A stretch of DNA of 64,000 nt from Oscillospiraceae bacterium (lineage in GTDB: Bacteria > Bacillota > Clostridia > Oscillospirales > Oscillospiraceae). The position numbers and the translations under genes were made by a program. Location: positions 1 to 64,000 of the forward strand of contig JAHHRQ010000003.1 in assembly GCA_020025715.1 (NCBI GenBank), given 5' to 3'. The notes below the pieces were generated by a model. That model ran no database searches. It saw only the letters and a list, made by a program, of their open reading frames with translations, and was not told the origin of the DNA. Shown piece after piece: positions 42,305-51,785 of this stretch (the first letter of the stretch is position 1; each line of letters opens with the position of its first letter).

Positions 42305-43969
42305 TTAATCGTTAAACTCGCAGATGTAGCCGATAGTGCCCTTATACCACTTGGGGTAATCTGCAACAGGATCGTTGCGGCTGTCGTTATATGCCCAGCC
42401 CTTGTTGTTCCAGAGCATCAGGTAATCTTCCTTTACTCCGTCGTATTCGTCCACATAAGAGGGTTCGTCTCCCTCGCCCCAAGGTGCGGGATAGTAGTCT
42501 ATCTTTTCGCCGTTTTCCCAGACGAGAGTTTCATTTATTCTATGGCAGCCGATCCATACTCTGCCAAGGCCTGCCTCTTCTGCAATGGCAATGACCTTTT
42601 TAAGCTCCTCTTCGTCGCTGATAGTGACAAGGTAGCCGCCCTTTTCAATGCAGAGGTCGCTTGCCTCCTTCCAGCTTACATCAGCCTTAAAGACTTCGTA
42701 TCTGGTAGTCTTGGGAGCTTCTGCCTCCGGCTCTGGTTCAGGTTCGGCTGGAGTTTCAGCGCCGTTTTCCGCCTCAGCATCGGGATTTACATCCGGTGCA
42801 GGGCTTTCAGTATCGGGAGTTTCTACGGGTAAACCTCCGATGTTGGGGGTTTCGGAGTTGATAATAGGCAGATTGTCAATTTCGCCGGTGTTCTTGCCCT
42901 CATCCTTCCACTGGAAGTCGTTGAGCATGGCATTTACGATTATAGCTGTTACAACAATAATTGCACAGATAATAAGCACTGCCACAAGAGAACGGTTTCT
43001 GCTCTTTTTGGCCTTGGCGGCAATATTCTTTTCCCGCTCGGCACTTCTGCCGTACTGAACAGCGGGCTTAATGTTCCGGCTCTGATTTAAAACCACCGGC
43101 TCCAGCTCGGGATTTTTATCCTCGGTGAGAATAGGCACAGGCTGTCTCTTAACCTCAGTCCGTTTTTTAGGCATGGGCTGTCTGTTGGGGGCGGGTCTTC
43201 TGGGCTGTCTCTTGACGGGCTCATAAACCTTTACATTTTCCTCAGGCTCCGGCTTTACCGGGGCTTCGGGAGCTTTGGGTACTTCGGGCTGTTCAGGCTC
43301 TGCGGGAGTTTCCTCCACCGCAGGTGCCGGCTCATCCTCAGGCTCATCAACGCCGTTTTCGATAATGTCTACCATTATCCGCTCAATGTCGGACAGGTCG
43401 TCATCATTTTTATTAAACAGGGCTTCTGCGCTGGGTTCTCCGTTAAGGTAAAGGTTCTTATCGCAGTTATCCAGCATAATTTTCATTTCTTCCAGATTTT
43501 TATATCTGGCTTCGGGCTTAAAGCTTGTAGCCTTGCTGATTATCTCTCCCAGCCTTCTTCCCGCTGCCTTGGGGGCAGGGAAATTATCTCCGTTCATGCG
43601 GCGAAGCTGAGGATTTTCACATTCGCCCTCATAAGGAAGTCTGCCGTTATTAAAAGCATAATACAGCAGCAGTCCCAGAGAATAAACATCGGAGGCCTGA
43701 GATTTTTTACCGTTCCAATAGAGTTCGGGTGCAAGGAAATCCAGTTCCTGTCCTTCCCATTCCCCGCTCTTTGCCGGGCCGATTGCAACTCTGCCCTCGG
43801 CATCCATGCAAATATTTTCGGGGTAAATTCCTCCCCTGTAAGCTCTGGTACCAACCTCATTCAGCACTCTGGAGCAGAGCTTAGAGCCCAGCTCGCAAAG
43901 CTCCTGCCGGTCCATATTTACTATACTCTTACCCAGAGTTTTTCCAGGCTCAAATTTTATATCTGTCAT
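42305..43969 (-). CDS. Transmembrane protein: degenerate kinase C-lobe plus C-type lectin-like domain
   Basis: 554 residues. Residues 20-170 resemble only the C-lobe of a Ser/Thr kinase: YRGGIYPENICM (HRDLKPEN position, catalytic Asp lost), FLAPELYW (APE motif), SDVYSLGLLLYYAF and KPEARYKNLEEM. The N-lobe with glycine loop and lysine is missing and no DFG is seen, so phosphotransfer is unlikely. A Pro/Glu-rich region (205-320), one membrane helix (327-349) and another acidic linker lead to a C-type lectin-like domain (about 430-554; YLVTISDEEE, VWIGCHR, LMLWNNKGWAYNDS, GYICEF). Cytoplasmic pseudokinase and external lectin are thus joined. Ligand and role are unknown. Own promoter, GGAGG ribosome site. 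Confidence 0.78.
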   Translation of the reverse strand: MTDIKFEPGKTLGKSIVNMDRQELCELGSKLCSRVLNEVGTRAYRGGIYPENICMDAEGRVAIGPAKSGEWEGQELDFLAPELYWNGKKSQASDVYSLGLLLYYAFNNGRLPYEGECENPQLRRMNGDNFPAPKAAGRRLGEIISKATSFKPEARYKNLEEMKIMLDNCDKNLYLNGEPSAEALFNKNDDDLSDIERIMVDIIENGVDEPEDEPAPAVEETPAEPEQPEVPKAPEAPVKPEPEENVKVYEPVKRQPRRPAPNRQPMPKKRTEVKRQPVPILTEDKNPELEPVVLNQSRNIKPAVQYGRSAEREKNIAAKAKKSRNRSLVAVLIICAIIVVTAIIVNAMLNDFQWKDEGKNTGEIDNLPIINSETPNIGGLPVETPDTESPAPDVNPDAEAENGAETPAEPEPEPEAEAPKTTRYEVFKADVSWKEASDLCIEKGGYLVTISDEEELKKVIAIAEEAGLGRVWIGCHRINETLVWENGEKIDYYPAPWGEGDEPSYVDEYDGVKEDYLMLWNNKGWAYNDSRNDPVADYPKWYKGTIGYICEFND

Positions 43970-44009
43970 CGGATTTCCTCCTCATCCGCAGTCTGTCCAT
44001 GTAGGAATT

Positions 44010-44038
44010 ATGTTAACACACCCGACAGACTTCGTCAA
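44010..44038 (-). promoter_or_regulatory. Promoter of kinase-lectin gene
   Basis: Minus-strand -35 TTGACG (44033-44038), 17-base spacer, -10 TAACAT (44010-44015). Confidence 0.65.
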
Positions 44039-44057
44039 TGCTGCAATGAAAAAAGCT

Positions 44058-45662
44058 TTATTTTTCCATTTTATCAGCCAAATTGTTAAGCTGGTCGGCG
44101 TAGCCGGACAGCTCCTTGTTTGACCTGCCCTCCAGCTTTCTGCATATACGGAGAATTCTCTCCGCAGCGGCAATAAGACGCTGGAAAACAGCGCTTGCCC
44201 TCGGGCTCTGTCCTTTTGCCTTTTCTATGAGCTTGCCCTTTGTTACCTCAATAAATTCACCGGTAATAAGGTCAAAACTTGTTCCGCTGTACGGAGCATA
44301 GGCTTTGTAGCCTAGCTCGTTATTCAAGGTTGCGGTAAAGCTGTCGGCAGATTCCGGGTCACCGTGGTTTACGAACACCATTTTCGGCTTTTCCTCAAAG
44401 CCGGACAGCCAGCGGATAAGACCGTCTTTATCAGCGTGGCCGCTGACACCGGGCAGAACGTCTATTGCTGCCCTGACGTTTATATCCTCATTGAACATTT
44501 TGACTTTATCAATACCGTCTACCAGCAGTCGTCCCAAAGTTCCCTCCGCCTGATAGCCCACAAACAGCACTCTGCACTCAGGCCGCCACAGATTATGCTT
44601 TAAGTGATGGCGTATACGGCCTGCATCGCACATGCCGCTGGCGGAAATTATAACCTTAGGCGTGGGGTCCATGTTTATGGCAACAGAGTCTGCCTGAGTA
44701 ACGGAAAGTTCGAGACCGGGGAAGATAAGGGGATTTACGCCGGAGCGCATAACCGCCTGCATTTCCTCATCCAGAAACTCCGTGTCGCACTGTAAAAACA
44801 CACTGGTAGCCTCAACTGCAAGAGGACTATCCACATATACCGGGAAATCATCGTGGCCTTTTACAAGTCCTTTTTCCTTGATTTCTCTTATAAAGTACAG
44901 CATCTCCTGAGTACGGCCCACAGCAAAGGAAGGAATTATCAGGTTTCCGCCTGCATCCAGAGTGTCCTGTATGCGCTGAGCCAGAGCCGCAACATAATCG
45001 ATACGCTCCGCATTGTGGAGCCTGTCGCCGTATGTGGATTCAATAACCAGATACTCGGTGTCCTTTACAAACTGGGGGTCACGGAGTATAGGCTGGTGCA
45101 GGTTTCCAACGTCGCCGCTGAATGTAATTTTTCTGGTTTCACCGTTTTCGTGCATCCAGACCTCAATGGCGGCAGAGCCTAAAAGGTGGCCCACATCAGT
45201 CATTCTGATTGAAAACGCCTCGTTGACCTGTATCATTTGGTTATATGAACAGGGTCTCATGCAACTTAAAAGACCTTCCGCATCCTCCAGATCGTAGATA
45301 GGTTCTACCGGCGGCTCGCCCCGGCGTTTGGCCTTGCGGCTTTCCCATTCAGCGTCGGACATCTGGATATGTGCGCTGTCGCGGAGCATTATGTTACACA
45401 AAGCACAGGTAGCAGAGCTTGCATAAACAACTCCCCGAAAGCCGTTTTTATACAGCAGGGGCAGATTTCCGGAGTGGTCAATATGGGCGTGGGTGAGAAG
45501 AACAAAATCTATCTCTTCCGGATTTACAGCCAGCTTCTGATTAACAAAAATATCCTTGCCCTGCTCCATACCGCAGTCAACAAGACCCTTTTTGCTGCCG
45601 GCCTCAATCAGTGTACAGCTTCCTGTGACTTCATGAGCAGCGCCGTAGAATGTGAGCTTCAT
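44058..45662 (-). CDS. MBL-fold beta-CASP RNA-processing-type hydrolase
   Basis: 534 residues. Metallo-beta-lactamase zinc motif LTHAHIDHSGNLPLL (residues about 56-70), further ligands in TDVGHLLGSAA and FSGDVG, then the beta-CASP insertion and a C-terminal RNA-specificity segment with ASGMCDAGRIRHHLKHNL and VNHGDPESADSF. Relatives (CPSF73-like, YsdC/TTHA0252 type) cleave RNA endonucleolytically. Lacks the RNase J C-terminal domain. About 50 residues at the end are a basic helix. Transcribed alone, divergent from the radical SAM gene. Confidence 0.9.
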   Translation of the reverse strand: MKLTFYGAAHEVTGSCTLIEAGSKKGLVDCGMEQGKDIFVNQKLAVNPEEIDFVLLTHAHIDHSGNLPLLYKNGFRGVVYASSATCALCNIMLRDSAHIQMSDAEWESRKAKRRGEPPVEPIYDLEDAEGLLSCMRPCSYNQMIQVNEAFSIRMTDVGHLLGSAAIEVWMHENGETRKITFSGDVGNLHQPILRDPQFVKDTEYLVIESTYGDRLHNAERIDYVAALAQRIQDTLDAGGNLIIPSFAVGRTQEMLYFIREIKEKGLVKGHDDFPVYVDSPLAVEATSVFLQCDTEFLDEEMQAVMRSGVNPLIFPGLELSVTQADSVAINMDPTPKVIISASGMCDAGRIRHHLKHNLWRPECRVLFVGYQAEGTLGRLLVDGIDKVKMFNEDINVRAAIDVLPGVSGHADKDGLIRWLSGFEEKPKMVFVNHGDPESADSFTATLNNELGYKAYAPYSGTSFDLITGEFIEVTKGKLIEKAKGQSPRASAVFQRLIAAAERILRICRKLEGRSNKELSGYADQLNNLADKMEK

Positions 45663-45705
45663 AAAATAAACCCCCTTGTATTATTTCTGTATTAAAGTTA
45701 TTATT

Positions 45706-45734
45706 ATTTTACACCAGACTTTGTGTCTTATCAA
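45706..45734 (-). promoter_or_regulatory. Promoter of beta-CASP hydrolase gene
   Basis: Minus-strand -35 TTGATA (45729-45734), 17-base spacer, -10 TAAAAT (45706-45711). Confidence 0.7.
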
Positions 45735-45770
45735 CAATCCTTAATAAATTTTAATAATTTCGGAGTACAG

Positions 45771-46673
45771 ATGGAACATTATTTTTCATTAAATTCATAT
45801 TTGAGACAGCGCTTCGGGCAGAAAATGTATAAGCTTGCACTTGACGGGGGATTCTCCTGCCCCAACCGTGACGGAACGGTTGGCAAAGGTGGCTGCATCT
45901 TCTGTTCCGGCCGTGGCAGCGGTGATTTTTCCGTTCCGGTGGGAAATGATATTTCTGCCGCAATCGTGAAAGCAGTTTCTCTTGTAAAGCATAAAAATTC
46001 AGGCGGCTGGATTGCCTATTTTCAAAATTTCACCGGCACTTACGCCCCTGTTGAGCGGCTGCGAGAGCTTTATACCGCTGCTGTAAATGAGCCTGAAATC
46101 TCTGTTCTCTCAATCGGCACAAGACCTGACTGTCTGGGGGATGATGTGGTGGAGCTTCTGGCTGAGCTTAACAAAATAAAACCTGTCTGGGTTGAGCTTG
46201 GGCTTCAGACAATACACCCCGAAACTGCACAGTATATCCGCCGTGGCTATCCCCTGCCGGTATTTGATGACGCTGTAAAACGGCTTAAAGCTGCGGGGAT
46301 TGAAGTCATTGTCCACATGATAATCGGTCTTCCCGGTGAAGATGCGGACATGATATATAAGACGGCAGAATACATAGGAAGTTCCGGCGCAGACGGTGTG
46401 AAATTCCAGCTGCTCCATATTTTGGAGGGCACCGACCTTGCCAAAGACTATAAAGCGGGGAAATTCAAAGCTCTGGAGCTGGATGAATACATAGAGCTTT
46501 TAGAGGGCTGCATACGGAGAATTCCCCCGAACTTGGTGGTTCACCGGCTTACGGGAGACGGCGCAAAAAAGGATTTAATTGCCCCGCTCTGGAGCGGCAA
46601 CAAGAAAATGGTTTTAAACGCCATAAATCAGGCCTTTGACAGAGATATGCTGGTTCAGGGTGAATTATTATAA
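45771..46673 (+). CDS. TIGR01212 family radical SAM protein
   Basis: 300 residues. Cysteine motif C-x11-C-x2-C in GFSCPNRDGTVGKGGCIFC, as in Elp3-like radical SAM proteins (YhcC/TIGR01212). SIGTRPDCL, VELGLQTIHPETAQYIRRG and IIGLPGED are family motifs. The substrate has not been settled; a tRNA or nucleic-acid related role has been proposed for the family. The upstream frame to 45723 has no ribosome site; ATG 45771 follows CGGAG. Confidence 0.92.
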   Translation: MEHYFSLNSYLRQRFGQKMYKLALDGGFSCPNRDGTVGKGGCIFCSGRGSGDFSVPVGNDISAAIVKAVSLVKHKNSGGWIAYFQNFTGTYAPVERLRELYTAAVNEPEISVLSIGTRPDCLGDDVVELLAELNKIKPVWVELGLQTIHPETAQYIRRGYPLPVFDDAVKRLKAAGIEVIVHMIIGLPGEDADMIYKTAEYIGSSGADGVKFQLLHILEGTDLAKDYKAGKFKALELDEYIELLEGCIRRIPPNLVVHRLTGDGAKKDLIAPLWSGNKKMVLNAINQAFDRDMLVQGELL

Positions 46674-46676
46674 AAA

Positions 46677-46710
46677 AATTACTCTTTCACGAAAATGTGA
46701 AAGAGTAATT
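46677..46710. terminator. Bidirectional terminator
   Basis: Perfect 14-bp stem (46677-46690 with 46697-46710), six-base loop, T-runs on both sides, between the radical SAM gene and convergent polC. Confidence 0.93.
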
Positions 46711-46713
46711 TTT

Positions 46714-49700
46714 TTACATATCAAAGAGGCTTATCTGGCTGGAATCAGGCATGTCGCCCAGAGCGCCCAGCTTTTTAAGCTGCTCCAGATGGGTCTGGCC
46801 CACCTTGGGGCAGGCACGGCCGAGCTCCTGAATTGAAATGAACTTCTTGTTCATTTCCTTAACACGGCCTAAATCCTCTGCTGCGGTTTCACCCAGACCT
46901 GCAATGGAAACGAAAGGCGGTCTTATGCGCCCGTCATCTGTGAGCAGGAACTTTTTAGCGTCCGACTCATAAAGGTCAATGGGTGCAAATTCAAAGCCGC
47001 GCATATTGAATTCATACACAGCCTCCATTGTGGTAAGCAGACCTTCTTCGTTTGCAGTAAGGTCATGGCGGCGGTGCATTTCGTTTATCTTTCTGCGAAC
47101 CGAATCGGCGCCGCCTGTCATCATTTCGGCATCAAAGCCGCCCTTCTGGCTGCGGCGGTAGAAATAAGCGCTGTAAAAAGCCAATGGCTTATGTACCTTA
47201 AACCACGCAATTCTGAAAGCCATCATAACGTAAGCCACTGCGTGAGCTTTCGGGAACAGGTAGGCAATCTTACGGCAGGACTCTATATACCAGTCTGGAA
47301 CGCCTAAAGAACGCATCTGCTCTTCCGCGTCGTCAGGGAAGCTGCCTGTCTTTTTAACTTTACCTTTTCGGACAGCCTCCATGGTTTTAAAGGCAAGTGA
47401 GGGCTGCATACCCTTGGATATAAGGTAAAGCATAATGTCGTCTCGACATGCAACAGTCTCTTTAACGGTTGCAATGCCGTTTACGATAAGGTCATGGATG
47501 TTTCCCGCCCACACGTCAGTACCGTGAGAGAAGCCGGACAGTCGAACCAGAGTATCGAAAGCCTTGGGCTGAGTATCAACAAGCATCTGACGGGTAAAGT
47601 TTGTACCGAATTCAGGCACACCGATAGTTCCGGTCTTGCCTATTATGGGGTCATCCTCAGGCAGGCCTAAAATAGCGGGGCTTGTGAACATTGCCATTGT
47701 GTCAGGGTCGGAGAGGGAAATCTGCTTTGCGTCAACGCCTGTCATATCCTCCATCATGCGTATCATGGTGGGGTCATCATGGCCCAGCTCATCAAGCTTC
47801 AAAAGGTTTGACTCCATGCAGTGATATTCAAAGTGGGTGGTTATAATATCGCTGTCCGGGTCGTCTGCCGGGTGCTGAACGGGACAGAAGTCCGTAACAT
47901 CCATATCCTGAGGAATAACAACAAGACCGCCGGGGTGCTGGCCGGTGGTGCGCTTAATACCCACAAGACCCTGTGCAAGTCTGTTTTCCTCCGCCTTGGT
48001 GGCAGTAATGTTCCGCTCCTCAAGGTACTTTTTAACATAACCGTAGGCTGTCTTTTCCGCAAGGGTGCCGATAGTGCCGGCGCGGAAAACGTGGTCGGAA
48101 CCGAACAGAACCTCGGTGTATTTATGTGCCTTACCCTGATACTCACCGGAGAAGTTAAGGTCTATATCAGGTGTCTTTTCGTTGCCGGGGAAGCCCAGGA
48201 AGGTTTCAAAAGGAATATCAAAGCCTTCTCTGTTCATCTTCGTGCCGCACTTGGGGCAGTCCTTTTCCGGCATATCAGCGCCGCATCCGTAATCCTTGCC
48301 CGATTCAAAATCAGAATACTTGCAGTTGGGGCAGACGTAATGGGGCGGCAGGGAGTTAACCTCCGTAATGTCAGACATGTAGGCCACCATGGAGGAGCCG
48401 ACACTTCCTCGGCTGCCCACCAGATAGCCGTGCTCCAGAGAGTTTGTAACAAGCTTCTGAGCACTCATGTAAATAACGTCGTAGTTATGGTCGAGAATGG
48501 TGTTAAGCTCAACATCCACTCGGTCCTGAACTATCTTAGGCGGGTTTTCTCCGTAAATGCGGTGCATCTTGCTGTAAACAAGGTTTTTAAGGTCACGGGC
48601 GGAGTTCTCGATTTTAGGCGGGAACAGGCCCTTGGGCAGAAGCTCAATATCCTCAATCTGGTCGGCAATGGCTCTGGTATTGGTAATAACCACTTCCTTT
48701 GCCACATCATCGCCCAGATACTTGAATTCTGCCAGCATTTCATCTGTTGTGCGGAAGAATATGGGGCAGCCTCTGTCAGCATCCGAGTAGTTCTTTGCAG
48801 CCTGCAATATCTTTCTGTACTGCTCGTCCTCTGCGTCAAGGAAGTGAACGTCAGAGGCGGCAATGACCGGCTTATTAAGCTCACGGCCCAGATTCAGAAT
48901 GGTTTTATTGTATTCCTGCAAAACAGAAACATCGCTGACAACACCGTTATCAACCAGAAATCCGTTATTGCATATAGGCTGAATTTCAAGGTAGTCATAG
49001 AAGGAGGCAATATCCACAAGCTCCTCATGGCTTGCGCCCTTCATAACCGCGCCGTACAGCTCGCCCATTCCGCAGGCAGAACCCACCAGTATGCCTTCTC
49101 TGTGCTGCATCAGCAGGCTCTTGGGAACGGTGGGGGTACGGTGGAAATATTTAAGATAGGACTGGGAAACCATTTCATACAGGTTTTTAAGGCCCACCTT
49201 ATTTTTAACAAGGAATATCATGTGGTAGGACTTTGCCACATCGGTTCGTCTCAGGGAGTGGTAGACCGTTTCAATATCGTCAATGGTCTTTGCGCCCTGC
49301 TGCTGGAGCATAGGCAGGAACTTGCCCATTATTCTTGCAACCACTATGGCATCGTCCGTTGCTCTGTGGTGGTTGAATTTAGGAAGCTTCAGGTGGTTTG
49401 AAACAGTATCAAGCTTAAAGCGCTTAAGATCCGGGCAGAGAGCCTGAGACAGAGCCAGAGTATCAAGGAAGATAGGCAGGAAACGCAGTCCGTTTCGCTT
49501 TGCCGCCGCTGTCATGAAGCCCACGTCAAAGTGAGCGTTATGGGCAATTATAGGTCTGTCACCCACAAACTCCATGAACATCTCCATGGCCTCTTTTTCA
49601 GAGGGTGCGCCCTTAACATCGGAATCCTTTATACCTGTAAGCTCGGTTATATCGGCGGGAATATGGCGCTCCGGGTCAACGAAGGTGTTGAAGGTTTCCT

Positions 49701-50724
49701 TCATTTCGCTGCCGGAGAAGATGACGGCGCCGATTTCCGTCATTCTGTCGTGTTCGGCGTTAAGGCCGGTGGTTTCAATATCGAAGGCTACAAATTCAGT
49801 ATCAAGGGGCAGCTTGCTCTTGCCGATAACGGCGGAGTTACCGTCCATATCGTTTACAAAGTAGCCCTCCATGCCGTAGATAATCTTGACACCGTACTTT
49901 TTGCCCGCTTTCCACATATCGGGGAAAGCCTGACATACACCGTGGTCCGTTACGGCTATTGCAGGCATACCCCAGTAGGCGGCACGCTTTACTATGGCCT
50001 CGGGGTCGGTAAGTGCGTCAAGAGCGGAGAAGCGGGTATGCATATGCAGCTCTACGCGCTTTTCCGGTGCATCATCGGGACGAATGTACTTTTTGCCCTT
50101 CATAATGTTTCTGGGCTCCAGAACCATATCGTCATCATATTTTGAATATATAATCTCGCCCTGAACAATCAGATGATCTCCGGGAGCAATTTTACTGATT
50201 ATAGACTGATCGTCATCAGAGCGCAGGTACTTTGAAACCTTAATGGAGTTTGTCCTATCGGTAATATCAAAGTTTAAAACCGCGCCGCCCCGCTTTGCAA
50301 GGGTGCGGCTCTGCTCCACAACAACATCGCCCTCAACAGTCACTTTGCCTGATTCAAGGCTGAGAGTGCTCATGGGAACCGGGCGCTGCTTAATGTTTCT
50401 TCCGTAAAGCACGTCCCCTTTGGGAGCGCTGTTGGAGTCTTTATGGTTTGCCCCGCTCATGGCGGAGGTTGAGGCGTATCTGGGTTTAGGGTAATCAGGC
50501 ACTATGCCAACGCCCTTTAAGGCATAGTCCTTTTTCAATCTGTCGCTTAAAGTTGAAATTTCCACCGGTGAGGGCATGGATGCAAAGGAGGCACAAACCG
50601 TCATGGTCAGATCCCCCTCGTCTATCTGCACGTCCGTTACAGCAGCTTTGCCGAGACCTCCTGCGAAGTTCTCCAAATCCTCACATCCGGGAAACATAGT
50701 GAGAAAAAGGGTGTGGTCGCTCAT
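46714..50724 (-). CDS. polC: DNA polymerase III PolC, alpha subunit
   Basis: 1336 residues, slightly shorter than the usual about 1440. Order: divergent N-terminal part, OB domain (about 120-210), first half of PHP (HMHTRFSALDAL, 227-238), inserted DEDDh proofreading exonuclease (FDIETTG at 314-320; HNAHFDVGF; HRATDDA), second half of PHP, then polymerase palm with PDIDLNFSGEYQ and zinc module (CPNCKYS...CGADMPEKDCPKCG). PolC is the leading-strand replicase of low-GC Gram-positives. The gene overlaps ispG by 4 bases and ends the long pyrH-frr-uppS-rseP-ispG-polC string. Confidence 0.98.
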   Translation of the reverse strand: MSDHTLFLTMFPGCEDLENFAGGLGKAAVTDVQIDEGDLTMTVCASFASMPSPVEISTLSDRLKKDYALKGVGIVPDYPKPRYASTSAMSGANHKDSNSAPKGDVLYGRNIKQRPVPMSTLSLESGKVTVEGDVVVEQSRTLAKRGGAVLNFDITDRTNSIKVSKYLRSDDDQSIISKIAPGDHLIVQGEIIYSKYDDDMVLEPRNIMKGKKYIRPDDAPEKRVELHMHTRFSALDALTDPEAIVKRAAYWGMPAIAVTDHGVCQAFPDMWKAGKKYGVKIIYGMEGYFVNDMDGNSAVIGKSKLPLDTEFVAFDIETTGLNAEHDRMTEIGAVIFSGSEMKETFNTFVDPERHIPADITELTGIKDSDVKGAPSEKEAMEMFMEFVGDRPIIAHNAHFDVGFMTAAAKRNGLRFLPIFLDTLALSQALCPDLKRFKLDTVSNHLKLPKFNHHRATDDAIVVARIMGKFLPMLQQQGAKTIDDIETVYHSLRRTDVAKSYHMIFLVKNKVGLKNLYEMVSQSYLKYFHRTPTVPKSLLMQHREGILVGSACGMGELYGAVMKGASHEELVDIASFYDYLEIQPICNNGFLVDNGVVSDVSVLQEYNKTILNLGRELNKPVIAASDVHFLDAEDEQYRKILQAAKNYSDADRGCPIFFRTTDEMLAEFKYLGDDVAKEVVITNTRAIADQIEDIELLPKGLFPPKIENSARDLKNLVYSKMHRIYGENPPKIVQDRVDVELNTILDHNYDVIYMSAQKLVTNSLEHGYLVGSRGSVGSSMVAYMSDITEVNSLPPHYVCPNCKYSDFESGKDYGCGADMPEKDCPKCGTKMNREGFDIPFETFLGFPGNEKTPDIDLNFSGEYQGKAHKYTEVLFGSDHVFRAGTIGTLAEKTAYGYVKKYLEERNITATKAEENRLAQGLVGIKRTTGQHPGGLVVIPQDMDVTDFCPVQHPADDPDSDIITTHFEYHCMESNLLKLDELGHDDPTMIRMMEDMTGVDAKQISLSDPDTMAMFTSPAILGLPEDDPIIGKTGTIGVPEFGTNFTRQMLVDTQPKAFDTLVRLSGFSHGTDVWAGNIHDLIVNGIATVKETVACRDDIMLYLISKGMQPSLAFKTMEAVRKGKVKKTGSFPDDAEEQMRSLGVPDWYIESCRKIAYLFPKAHAVAYVMMAFRIAWFKVHKPLAFYSAYFYRRSQKGGFDAEMMTGGADSVRRKINEMHRRHDLTANEEGLLTTMEAVYEFNMRGFEFAPIDLYESDAKKFLLTDDGRIRPPFVSIAGLGETAAEDLGRVKEMNKKFISIQELGRACPKVGQTHLEQLKKLGALGDMPDSSQISLFDM

Positions 50725-51785
50725 TTATTGTCGTCCTTTTCTATCAGGTCCACCAGTGCGTCGCACAGCTGCTCATAGGGATATGTACCGATAACTTCTC
50801 CCTTTTTGAAGAGAAGGCCCTTGTCCTTTCCGCCTGCAACGCCGTAATCGGCTTCTCTTGCTTCGCCCGGGCCGTTTACAACGCAGCCCATAACGGCAAC
50901 GGTTATGTCTCTGGGCATGTCCTTAACCCGCTCCTCAACCTTGTGAGCAAGGCCGATAAGGTCAATTTCGGTTCTGCCGCAGGTGGGGCAGGAAACAAGC
51001 TTAACGCCGCCCTGTCTTATACCGGCAGCCTTCAAAATGGCGATACCGGCTGAAACCTCTTTAACAGGGTCTGCGGTAAGGGAAACTCTTATAGTGTTGC
51101 CTATGCCCTCACTTAAAAGAGTTCCGATACCCACAGCGGACTGAATGGTTCCGTTCCACTCGGTACCGGTCTCGGTAACGCCTAAGTGGAGGGGATAGGG
51201 AAATACCTCGGATGCCAGTCTGTAAGCTGCAATGGTAAGGGGAACTGAGGAGGATTTAAGGGAAAGGCATATATCCTCAAAGCCGTACTTTTCCAGCAGT
51301 GCCACATGGTCTCTTGCGCTCTCTACAAGAGCCTCGGGGCAGGGGTGGCCGTATTTTTCAATCAGTCTTTTTTCAAGGCTTCCGGCATTAACGCCTATGC
51401 GGATAGGAATATGGCGCTTTCTGCACTCGTCGGCTACTGCCTTGACGTTTTCCTCTCCGCCTATATTGCCGGGGTTAATTCTTATTTTATCTATGCCTCT
51501 CTGTGCCACTTCAAGAGCTAAGCGGTAGTCAAAGTGAATATCGGCAACAAGAGGCATATCAACTCTCTCTTTAATTTCGGAAATTGCCTGAGCTGCTCTC
51601 ATGTCGGGAATTGCAAGACGAACTATCTCGCATCCTGCCGCACGAAACTGCTTTATCTGGTTCACCGTTGCCTCAACGTCCCATGTCTTGGTGTTGCACA
51701 TGGACTGAACAGTAACGGGAGCGCCGCCACCGATGGCGACGCCTCCCACGTTAATTTTTCTTGTATTATCTCTCTTATTCATCAT
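50721..51785 (-). CDS. ispG: 4-hydroxy-3-methylbut-2-enyl diphosphate synthase (IspG/GcpE)
   Basis: 354 residues. N-terminal TIM barrel (VGGVAIGGGAPVTVQSMCNT) and C-terminal [4Fe-4S] domain with CPTCGRTEIDL and VMGCVVNGPGEA cysteines plus the conserved Glu. Penultimate step of the methylerythritol phosphate isoprenoid pathway. Overlaps rseP and polC by 4 bases each (ATGA), so translation is coupled. dxr, normally nearby, is absent. Confidence 0.98.
   Translation of the reverse strand: MMNKRDNTRKINVGGVAIGGGAPVTVQSMCNTKTWDVEATVNQIKQFRAAGCEIVRLAIPDMRAAQAISEIKERVDMPLVADIHFDYRLALEVAQRGIDKIRINPGNIGGEENVKAVADECRKRHIPIRIGVNAGSLEKRLIEKYGHPCPEALVESARDHVALLEKYGFEDICLSLKSSSVPLTIAAYRLASEVFPYPLHLGVTETGTEWNGTIQSAVGIGTLLSEGIGNTIRVSLTADPVKEVSAGIAILKAAGIRQGGVKLVSCPTCGRTEIDLIGLAHKVEERVKDMPRDITVAVMGCVVNGPGEAREADYGVAGGKDKGLLFKKGEVIGTYPYEQLCDALVDLIEKDDNK

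Noticed and set aside
47821..49401. 526-residue plus-strand frame across polC
   Set aside because: Lies entirely inside polC with low-complexity shadow composition; no start signal.
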